Shown here: one piece after another, positions 11,500 through 21,200 of the stretch | How the letters are laid out: every line of letters begins with the position of its first letter | How positions within the stretch are numbered: position 1 is the stretch's first letter | Assembly (NCBI GenBank): GCA_963693315.1 | Contig: OY856188.1 | Coordinates: 98,554,915 to 98,618,914, forward strand | From: Diogma glabrata | Lineage: Eukaryota; Arthropoda; Insecta; Diptera; Cylindrotomidae | Length of the DNA stretch: 64,000 bases | Direction: 5' to 3' | Notes under the pieces: generated by a model | Seen by the model: the letters and a program-made list of their open reading frames with translations, nothing else | What the model was told of the DNA's origin: nothing | The model's database searches: none | Program-made: the position numbers and the translations under genes

Positions 11500-12370
11500 G
11501 ATTCTCTGTCTATGCTCTTAATCTGCAAGTAGAGTGGAACCAGTCCTAACAGCGTTTCAATTAACGCGACAAAACATTTCTTTTCCCCCGTCATGCAGAT
11601 ACAGACCAGCCTCTGCACTTTTTCCAACTCCGTCTTCCCAACTCTTGTGTGCCAAGCAGCTGCTCCGTAAGTGATTGGTGGTCTCATTATCATGGTAAAT
11701 ATGCTAGAACTACTTCCAGATATTTTGCCTCCTGTGCAGATTGAATTACGAAACCTCTCATAATGATGGGTTTGATGTTAAGTTTTATTTTCTTGGTGAA
11801 CGGGACCAACGTAGTTTTACTCAGATTAAGTTTTAGTCTCACAAAAGCGCACCATGTGTTTACCAGTTCCCTCTGTAAAATATCACAGAGTTTCCTCAAA
11901 CTTGCTTTTGGTGATAATCACTATGTCATCCGTCTACCCAAGGAATTTAATCTCTTGTTACCTAAAATAGCCAGAATTTCATCCACCACTAACTAAACTC
12001 CATGTGTTGGGCGACGGCGTCCCGTGGGCAACCTTTTGGAGTGCCAAGACTGATTATACATTCACTAACCTTAGTTTCTGCTACTCTAGTTCTCAGCATC
12101 TTACACATTCAGTCAGTGGTGGTGCTGGAAACATTTTTTTACTTAGAGTCTTCTTGACCGCTTGATGTGGTGTTGTCGAATGCGTCTTCAATATCTAGAA
12201 AGGCACAGACGGCAACTATCTTCCAAAAGGGATTTTACCAGTGTACTGATTTGTATGTGATTGTTGACTTTTTCATCGTATTTAACATGAAAGATGTTAA
12301 ACTGATGGATGAAACACCGGCTGGATGACATTTTTCTTGCCTACTTTTGGAATGAATTTCATTTTTGTCG
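11500..12370 (-). pseudogene. R1-like non-LTR reverse transcriptase relic
   Basis: Minus-strand pieces in element order are MKFIPKVGK near 12360, a LGTPKGCP motif near 12040, LNLSKTTLVPFTKK and AKYLEVVLA at 11899-11690, then RPPITYGAAAWHT, LEKVQRLVCICMTG and LLGLVPLYLQIKS at 11693-11530. These are RT palm, thumb and post-thumb motifs of R1/LOA-type elements. The YADD motif is destroyed by a stop, and frames change several times. Confidence 0.75.
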
Positions 12371-12429
12371 TTCTCCATGGTGGTGGGATATGCCCAAGTG
12401 TCTGAAGATGTGCGGTGCTAATCCTCCGC

Positions 12430-12620
12430 CTCCATGTCCACGTTCAGGAACTCTGCTACTGCCCTTGGGCGGTACCATAAATATTCATTCGTCAGGTTGG
12501 TTGAGTTATCAGGACAGTTGAATAAGTGGTCTACATCACGCGACATGCCCTCACATGCGACACTTGTCAATAATCTTTTATTACTAGAGTCAACTGCTGC
12601 TGATGCTGATCCTGATTTCT
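12430..12620 (-). pseudogene. Second copy of non-LTR element tail
   Basis: 'aactctgctactgcccttgggcggtacca' and 'cacatgcgacacttgtcaa' closely match 9538-9620 in the tail of the relic at 9424-10250. This is therefore a second, independently decayed copy of the same element's 3' end, in the same orientation. Confidence 0.6.
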
Positions 12621-13389
12621 TTAATATAGGTGATAATCACCCTAGTGCAGTGTTTCTAGTTTCCAGATTGTTTTGCTTCGTTGAAGGGCCTCCGTACTTG
12701 TTCTTAATTTTGACTCCTTGCTCCACCAAAACGCGTTACTCCAAAACATTCGTAATTGGCCAACTGGCTTCAAACGCCAAGTTTACTTCCGTTACGGCTT
12801 ATTCCATCACGGCATAGTATGTACGGCTCTTTGTTACTTACTCATAGTACGGCTCTTTGTTACTAACTGTAAAGCTTCATCTTCTCAAATAAGTCCCACT
12901 TTGGATAACTTCCCAATTGAGTTAGATCCAACACCTCCTTTCTTGTCCTGGTAGGAAAAGTAGGTGTGTTCCTAACGTTAAATACGCTTGGGTTTTCTTA
13001 TTTCTTAAGTATTCTAACAGAAACGCACCTCACTGGTTTGTGTCCGTGCTACTCCATATTTCGTTGTGAGCGTTTGCATCGCACTCAATGATTACAGATC
13101 GCTTCTTGTTATTTCAGTACTCCACCTTCTACCAGCGCTTGTACCGGCATGGGCGGTGTATGCATTGTTTCCGGCAAAGTAGGTCGGCGCTACTATTATT
13201 TCGCAGCGAATTCCTCCAATTGTGATAGTGATCTGTATCTGCATCTGTCTCTGGTGAGGAAATCTGAAAGACACAGATAGTTAATATTTTTCATACTCAT
13301 AATGCACGCCAGTTTGCAATAGTACTCCATCCCATCTTAGCCTTGCTGTTTGCCAGGCCTGTTTTTGTGAAGTGAAACTTCTTGTATCA
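12621..13389. other. Decayed transposon sequence, not assigned
   Basis: A minus-strand frame at 13274-13092 ends in RRWSTEI and may be endonuclease-derived. Nothing else is recognisable. Base composition is less AT-rich than in the intergenic DNA, as in the neighbouring relics. Confidence 0.35.
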
Positions 13390-14760
13390 GCGTGAACCCA
13401 AGATTTTTCTTAGTGGATGTCCGGGTCACCACAGTTGACACTGCTACGGTGTGGAAAATATTCATTTGGGTTTCGGGCAGGCTACCTGTCAATTTCATTT
13501 ATGTATTGTTAACAAGAGGCGTTTGTGTACCGTTGTCAAATAATCTCTGTTCCTACTCGGTGACAATTCTATACTACCTGGATATACGACTAGCTTCTCC
13601 AGCATCTCCCGTAACAATTTTTCCCGGCGAAACTTGTGTAATTGTGGTGCCAGAGGCCACTTGAGGAGGTGGTAAAATCGCAGATTGTTTCCTTGAGATA
13701 ATAACTACGTTGGTTGCACAATGCATAGTGACCTTTCCAAAGCGGTAGTTGAGGATATTCTCTGCCATCAAAATGGTTTCTTTCGACCTCTCGTCGATTC
13801 CTAAAATCAGAAGTAGTCCTGCTTATCTTCTAGAGATAGTCCTCATTTAGAATTGGCACCTTGCACTTTTTTAATGCACCGACGTAGCTAGTACCAGGCT
13901 GTGGATGGTGTTACTCCATCTCAATTGGATGGATATCTTTCCTAGTCTTCTTTGTTGCATTGTACTTTGATGTTAGGAACTCTCAAGTCCGCTTCGTACT
14001 TACTGCTCCGGTGGTTGGGGCGAACCTCTTTTGCTCCAGCTTTCTTGCTTGATTCCTCTGGTGATAACTTCTACGCGTGGAACTTCAGATGAGTCCTCGT
14101 CTATGTGGATCGTCCAGCCACCCTGACTGACCTCTAGGTGACAACGGTTCCGGATTCTGTGCCCTATCTTTTGACCGCAGTCCTTTGGCATAGTGTTTAC
14201 GACCGAATCTACGCTACTTCCTGTCCCGATAATGCTCTTTGTACTTAGTGCATGACGAGCAACGATTTGAAGAAGAGACTTGCTCCCACGTCCGCTGCCT
14301 AGGTCAATATTCCCAATTTTGTGTTTTGTGATAGTATTAATTTTCGATCCCATGAGTACAACAAGAAATAATATGTCGAGCTAGTCAGAGGCATGATAAT
14401 TTGGCAAGGCGAGTTACATTTGGAAGACTTCTTGTATCAGTGTGATCCAAAGATTTTTCTTAGTGAATGTCCGGGACACCACAGTTGACATTGCTACAAC
14501 TGCTACAACAATTTTCTCCGGCGAAGCGGGTGTAATTATGGTGTCTGAGGCCACTTGAGGAGGTGGTGAAATCGTAGATGATTTCTTTGTGGATCTCAAA
14601 CCGGCTCCCAACCCATTCATTTTCGATCCCACGAGTACGACAAGAAATAATACGTTGAACAAGTCAGAGCCATGATTACTTGGCAAGGCGAGTTACATTT
14701 GGATTCTGCCTTGTATCCAAGTTGCTCTGTTTGGAATTGGGCTATTTGAATGGGTCACCA
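13380..14760 (-). repeat. Internally duplicated non-LTR ORF1/5' region
   Basis: A block at 13380-13700 recurs at 14425-14600. Shared pieces are 'cttcttgtatcag(c/t)gtga', 'cacagttgaca(c/t)tgctac', 'gaggccacttgaggaggtgg', and a minus-strand peptide PPPQVAS(G/D)T. A second block at 14341-14425 recurs at 14623-14700 ('ttttcgatccca(t/c)gagta', 'ggcaaggcgagttacatttgga'). The products are not recognisable; the setting suggests the ORF1 or 5' part of the adjacent non-LTR elements. Confidence 0.55.
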
Positions 14761-15016
14761 ACCAGACTGTTCCTCAGCATGAGTCGTGGATACGACGCAA
14801 CCGCCTTGATAAAATGCGATCTCTAGGTGTCATTTGACTTGTCTACGTATCGCGAATCTCTGTGAAGATGTGCTTTTATTTTTCTCCCATACTCGTGAAA
14901 ACAATATGTGTAAATTAAATAAAAAAAATCAAAGGGCTGAGAACCCGGCCGTTATTAGGTCGATATCTAGCAGCACTGCAAGAATTAACACTAAGAAAAA
15001 TTTCAGAAACTTGCGC

Positions 15017-15149
15017 TAATGAGGCGAATCGTTAACCTTCTAAGCATACCAAGGAGTAGTGATGAAAGAATTTCTAAATCTAGGCCTGAAGACTCAACTG
15101 AGACTTCTGCTTCTAAAGGGCAAATATTAAAAAGGGAATCCCCAAAGTG
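15017..15149 (+). other. Short transposon ORF fragment
   Basis: A 43-codon plus-strand frame starts MRRIVNLLSIPRSSDER and is Ser/Lys/Glu-rich. It is in the same orientation as the RT relic at 15627-16700 and could be part of that element's ORF1. No domain was recognised. Confidence 0.3.
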
Positions 15150-15626
15150 ATAACGGTATTAGGCAACACATTTCTGAAAGCGATCAGTAAAAATCCCAAG
15201 TCGATCCCTGTATGTAGAAATGTTGTTTGCTATGGGAATCATGACAAATGGATAGCATTTCAGATAAATCAACCGAAAAATCGATCTCTGCAAAACTTGA
15301 ACATCCAGGTAGGATACTGGGGGTGTTGAAATATCACCATGCAAACCTTGCTACTCATAACTAGTGGGGGAAACCTAAGCTTGACCTTACTTAGAAAGAC
15401 GGCTATCATTCTCATCTACAAGAAGTTCTTGGCTAAGCTAGCAACAAGTGACGGTATGATAAACTTCGACTTTGGAGCGAAACAATAAGGATATGGATGA
15501 GTATAACACAGGGACACCTGGATCGGAACGGTCTCAGGGGCGCCTGAATCGATTTTGTCTTCGACTTAATGTCAAACAGAGTACTTAATTGTTCCGGAAG
15601 AACATCTCTTCTCTGATCATCGGTAT

Positions 15627-16700
15627 ATGCAATTCGAATTGGACATCGGATTTCCAAAAAGTTCTAGCTTTAAAAATAGAAGACGGACAAACTGGAAGAC
15701 CTTTAGAAGTATTTTGGGTGACTCGCTCCCACTTCTAAAGTCAATCTTGATTTATGAGCTCTTAGCTGACCGAAAAACAAATCGTATTCGCCTTGGCGGA
15801 CGAAGAAACTCCAGGTTACTCGCCAGGAGTACACGAAGTTCTTGAAAAATGCAAAGAAAACTAGAACTGTATCGGACTCCTCTCGCTGTTAAAAACTTTA
15901 TGCCCTTAAAGTCTACAGGACCAGATATTATCATCCCTGCAGACATTCAAAGCACCATTGACCTCACCATGTCCTGGCAGCTAGTGAGTTTTTTGCAGCA
16001 GCAATTAAAACAAATGCAATCTTTATACCTAAGGCGGGCAAGTAATATCATTGCAATCCCAAAAACCTAAGATTATTCTGTATTCTTATCCACTGAAAAC
16101 GCCGGAACGAGTGATATACTTTTCAATTGAACCTACAAGGTTGTCAGCTTTGCAATACGCATACTACAAGAGTGAGTCTGTGGAATCAGCCTTGCATTCT
16201 CTCATACATCCAATTGAGAAATATCTGGACTGTAACGAATATTCTGCGATTGCTTTCTGCGATTTTGAACAGGCCTTCAGCGGCGTAAGTCTCATGCAGA
16301 TCCACACGCTCGTTGATTTGGAAGAGGAACGGGGCGAAGATGATTTACTGTTCAGCTGGATCGACTAGCTCCTTAGAGGAACAGTTCAGTCGTCAGATTC
16401 TGTCTCGGTGAATCTACTCGCAATTTCGTAAGAAGAGGCATAAATTAAGGTAGTCTACTATAACCCCTTCTTTGGAACATTGTCATTAATGATCTCACCT
16501 CTTCTGCGTTCCAGGGCATTTCGTTATAACAGTCGAATTGAAGGCCGACGAACGCGCTTGGCAATGTAATTCTTGCCTTGTGTCACCAATCAGGGCAAGT
16601 TTGGAAATATCGCTTGCTACAAGCAAGCTACTACTCCAAAAGGAGACACATACGCGCAGTAATAAAATATAGTCCGTTCCAAATCTGATCAATTGATATT
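15627..16700 (+). pseudogene. R1-like non-LTR reverse transcriptase relic
   Basis: Plus-strand pieces in family order are TNWKTFRSILG (linker, near 15690), NFMPLKSTGPDIIIPADIQ (15894-15950), IFIPKAGK-like, LKTPERVI (16093), ALHSLIHPIEKYL and AFCDFEQAFSGVS (RT motif A region, near 16255). The downstream LSPLL and YADD region cannot be read as protein. The copy lies in the opposite orientation to the R1-like relic at 11500-12370. Confidence 0.75.
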
Positions 16701-17057
16701 AATACATCGTATAGAATCAACATTGTCGTGGGTGTCATTACTTGGCACTGTGTTATCGTACAACAAGTGAGGACTGAATTTCTTCTCCCATGACTACTTT
16801 CACAGCCGCAATGAAGAAGAAGCAGTTCTCTACCTTCTCTACTCGCGATCTGGTCTGGCTCAGACCAGACTGGTTTCTGCGTCCACGTACCTTTTATGAT
16901 CTGAAGACTCTTAGCGAGATGAAGATCAGGGATATTTGCGCTTCTTGAGGAGCTCTTGATGATTTTTAACAAAGTTTAATGTTTGAACAGCAAGAGTTCT
17001 TTCCATGCTATAACTACGAAGTGCTTAGTCCTCAGGATGGCCATTCTAACCTAACCC
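16701..17057. other. Intergenic, decayed transposon sequence
   Basis: No supported gene was found. It separates the R1-like relic from the ZAD gene, and any missing downstream exons of the ZAD gene would have to cross it. Confidence 0.4.
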
Positions 17058-17775
17058 TTATTTATTCGATAGCTCACGTCCTATACTTCTTACCTTTTTT
17101 TTCCTAGTTGTTAATACTTCATGCACATTGGCGTCCCTATCGCCTGATTCGAAAATTTGTTCAATGGCATCACAGAAAGTATCACTTTCCGTCTGATTCT
17201 TTTCTACATCATTTAGGTGAACGACTAAAAAGAAATTGTAACGATAAAACTAGTTGTAAATTGATCAAAATCTACATACGACTATGATTTTCAAATAACT
17301 TCAAATCATCGAACATTTCTTCACATTTCTCACAGTAAAAATAATTACTAATTTCAAAAACAGTACCGTCGTCTGCTGTGCGTTCTTCTATTTTCAATTC
17401 ATTCGATTCATTAAATTCTTTATTGCTATCTCGGCCAGATCTCTCGATTACATTATTAGAATTTATTTTATCTATATAATTTTTTAACATAACATTTCCT
17501 TTTTTACATTTGTCGACAAATTGTGAAATACTTATAATTTCTTTAGAACAACTTACACAAATTTGATCAGGAAGACCATCATTTTTTTCAATCTTAAACA
17601 AAATTAAAATATTTCATATCGATAATGAAAAACTGAATGAGTTTTGTATACAAACCTTAATCGCTGTTAAATCATACACAATTCTACACACATCGTAAAA
17701 AGGATCAAATATCGTAAATAAATTTTCTGTTTCTTCTAAACAAATCCGACAAATACTTGATAATGAAATATTCAT
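17058..17775 (-). CDS. ZAD zinc-finger protein
   Basis: Zinc-finger-associated domain protein; such insect nuclear proteins dimerise through ZAD and usually bind DNA through C2H2 fingers. Exons are 17656-17775, 17280-17592 and 17058-17224, with GT/AG introns of 63 and 55 bases and continuous frame for 199 codons. The ZAD zinc ligands are CRIC near residues 9-12 and CVSC about 40 residues later, with YDLTAIK between. One C2H2 finger spans the exon 2/3 join: CEKC, 12 residues, then H-SLV-H, which strongly supports that splice. The third exon may stop at 17058, or may end at the good donor GTAAGA at 17093 with further exons that I cannot find. ZAD proteins normally have several fingers, so the carboxy terminus may be lost to the retrotransposons downstream. 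It has no specific name. Confidence 0.85.
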
Positions 17776-17899
17776 AGTTATAATATAATTATTTAAATTT
17801 AATTACAAACAATTTTATCAAAAGGTAAACAAATTTCATTTAATTTATGTCTAAAATGTCACAGAGTATTACAGTAAAATTATATGTTTCGCCTAAATG

Positions 17900-18208
17900 T
17901 TACATTTTTTGACGTTTATTATTCAAATATTCCGTTGTTTGTTTATCCACAATTATAAATGGTCTAAGATTTCTAAAAATAATTTATTTCATAAAATCAA
18001 ATTCAAATTTTGTCATGTAGCATACTTACTCAACTGGAACGGATGTATGTTCTACAAGTTTTCGGGCTATTCTTTCTTGAGCATCCGGCCTCAAATAACA
18101 CCAATATGTGGCAGTTGCAAGAATACGGCATTTTTTTGGCTCAGCTAATTCATTTAGCCTCTGAGAATATGAATATTCAGGAATATTTTTGTTCATAGTA
18201 TTAATCAT
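17900..18208 (-). CDS. Small THEG-repeat-like protein, 83 aa
   Basis: Two exons, 18030-18208 and 17900-17972, join in frame (GTTGA|A) across a 57-base intron with a perfect GTAAGT donor and a TTTTTAG acceptor. The product is 83 residues with one SQRLNELAEPKK motif. This resembles the repeat of THEG/SPMAP2-type sperm-tail proteins (consensus like S-x-R-x-x-x-L-A-x-P-K), but only one copy is present, so the family call is tentative. There is no signal peptide or membrane segment. ATGs at 18208 and 18196 are both possible starts, and the frame stays open upstream, so a further 5' exon is not excluded. It sits 69 bases after the PRORP stop and 124 bases before the ZAD start. Confidence 0.6.
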
Positions 18209-18241
18209 ATATAATTTTGAATATTTAAGGTAAATTTATGA

Positions 18242-18247
18242 TTTATT
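18242..18247 (-). terminator. PRORP poly(A) signal candidate
   Basis: AATAAA on the minus strand lies 30 bases beyond the PRORP stop. It is only about 34 bases before the ATG of the next gene. Confidence 0.5.
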
Positions 18248-18277
18248 TTCAATCTAAAAATTTTGTTAAAAGTAAAT

Positions 18278-21200
18278 TTATTTGTTTTTGATTTGTATGC
18301 AAAGCCAACTGTTTGGAACTTCAATCGTTATTGGTTGTTCAAGATTATCCTCTACAAAAGGTATATGCCAGGTATTGTCAATTTTATGAGCGGATGTACA
18401 AAACTTTATTGGTTCCTGAAATAATGTATTAATTAGTGTTTTGTTGATTTGATGAAGAATTTTAATGTTACTTTTATACTTATTTTTCCATAATCATTTG
18501 CGCTTATTAAACTATATTGGTGTTCTTGCTGCCATCTACGAAAAATTGGTTGTAATTCTGTTCCTAATAAATGTGCATGACTTCTCATTAAATCTCTAGA
18601 AAATATATTCGTATTTGGTCCACTTTTCAAAGCGGCATACAGAAGAAACGGATCGTCTTGTGATAGATTATCGGTTAAAAATAAACTTGAATTCTTTCGT
18701 ATAAAATCCATTTCGAATTTCGGCCATCTTTCCATATGTTTTCGTCCTAATACAAGAATATGTTGTCTTTTATTCGAAAAATATTTCACAACAGATGATA
18801 ATATTTTTGCGTAAACTTTAGGTGGTTTTTTGATCCCAGTAGAGAATGCAACATTCAAACCGTCTATAACAATATCGAACGGTTTTGTTTTCTCTAAAAA
18901 TAATTCGAATTTTTTTATTTCTTCTGGTGTCGACCTTAGAAAAACATCTTTTCGAACTAAAACTTTCTCTAAAAATGAGGAGCTTAAGAGTATGAAGTCT
19001 TTACTTGAGATCGAGATACTATTTAGATATAAACCACAAGATGAGCATTTCCCTCTGAAATAAAATGTTTAAAATTAAATACAAATTTGAGATTTTTTGT
19101 GACGTCTATGCTGTAATGTTAAGCGTTGTTTTACGGGTCAGTGCAGGATCTGATCTGTATAAGGTCAAGAATGCCTAGATCGACCTGATGTCGATTAACT
19201 GCCACAAGTTTAGAGAAGAGTCTTTCCCTCTGAAATTAAACTGAAATTAAATAAAAATCCCAGTTGGCCGCAATTTTACATATTTTTATACAAAGTAGTA
19301 AAAACTTATTCAAACAGATCAGTCTCTATTTGAGTGCCATCCTCTAGAGCGCAAAATGCGCGATCTGTATAAGGGAGGATGCTCAGATCGCTCACACATC
19401 GAATAGCTAGGACCACATAATTAGTTTGGTGAGATTCATTTCAACCGAGGTTAATTTTTTTTAATATATGTGTTGTGTAGTAATAATTTCAATATCTTTT
19501 ACAACACAAAAAACCTAGACAAATTTTTTTTTTCATTTTTATTTTTTGAAATAATAAATAACTAAACAATAAATCCTATTGCATAACAAAATAGGCCAAT
19601 ATTTCATGATAGGATAGGATAAATAAAAATAAAAGCCTTTAAAGCAACTTTTTTTGAAAAATTTGCACGAACAAAACAAAATTTGGGTAGCCAATAATCC
19701 AGCTAGTGACATATTCCTTGATGTGTTGTGTAGTTGGAATTACAATGTGTGTCACCAAAGTGCCACAATGACACGCGTTATAAGGTAAACGCAGATTTTT
19801 GTTTTGTTTTTCTTAATTTTTTTTAATATAATGGATAACTAAATAATTAGGTAGTTAACTAAACAATAAATGACCCTTTATATCAGTGATCGCAAATACG
19901 TGGCACGCGTGCCAGACTTGGCACATTTGAAAATTTGTCTGGCACGGCAAACATTCTGAAATTGTGTCCAAAATTGTCCCCAAATTCGCGTTTTAGCAAT
20001 CACAATAAAAAAACTGATTTTTTTAGATATTTTGTAATACGTTAAATGTTACTGTTAGTCCAGTAAAAGACAGTAAAAATAGTAGGGAGCCTCTGACTTC
20101 TTTGAATCATCATCGATTTGGCTGAAATGCCTGAATCGATTTGCCTGAACATTTGGAATTAAGCTCAACACACCCTCCATTTCAAAATCTACCCTAAACG
20201 CTTTTTATTTTTAGGGAAGATCACAACCATATACCTCAGCCCTTAAAAACCACCCACTATTATGATTACATTAAAAAAAGATATTTCAGGCGACAAATTT
20301 ATTTTCTTTTTTAATTTAACTACATTAAATGTTTAAATGTTTTTTCAATAATATTTAGCACATTGAATCCTCATGAGAACTATAATCACTGCCAATCTCC
20401 TCCTTTTCTTGATCTAAAATCGGAGCACTATTATGACACTGATTTTGCCAGAGCATCCAGTACAAGTTGCGTTGCAAAAAAGTCCAACTTTTCGACAGAT
20501 ACATAATACACCACATCCTTTTTTGCAATTACAGAAAATCATTTTTAAAAGGTTTTCCGCATGAATTTTTTGCATTCTAATGGGCTGCAAAGATAATTCT
20601 TATGTATTCATATGAGTTAGTAAACTGTTGTGAACGACGGTTTATTTCTGCCACCTTCATGAATGAACATGAAACGCAATGAAATAAATTTACTAAATAT
20701 ACTAAATCTTCTAATAAAATTCCCGCCGCAAGTTTTAAAGTAGCAAGAGATATCAAACATGGCAAATAGGCTGGGGCCGTTACCTTTTTGAGATGAAAAA
20801 ATTAGCAGCAGGTAACGGCCGGCTGGAATATATAGTTGAGGTCATAAACAATGAAAAAAAAACTTTCGAACTTGAGATGAAGGGAAGTAGTGAAATGGGG
20901 TGATGTGTAAGGGGAGAAAACAGTTTTTCGTTATTTGTAACGAAACGAGGCCTCCTAGAGAAAAGTGTTTCATACAAAAGTTGTAGATAATAAAAAAATC
21001 TAAAACTTTAGTGAACACATTTTTCGACATAACCTCAAAGTTTGCGAGAAAATGATGAAAAACCGATTTTTCTGTTTTTTATTTTTTTTTCGCGTGAAAA
21101 TTATTTAATTTTAATGAAACTTTGTGAAAGTACGTAATTATTTGCGCATAATAAGCATGAATTTTTTCAATTATGGAAAATAAATATTTTTCGAGATTTT

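Noticed and set aside
11090..11693. Long open frames spanning the N run
   Set aside because: They are created by undetermined bases; only the part from 11530 upward is real RT relic sequence.
17045..17060. TTAGGTTAG resembling the insect telomere repeat
   Set aside because: Only two adjacent partial units occur, in a retrotransposon-rich region; there is no array.
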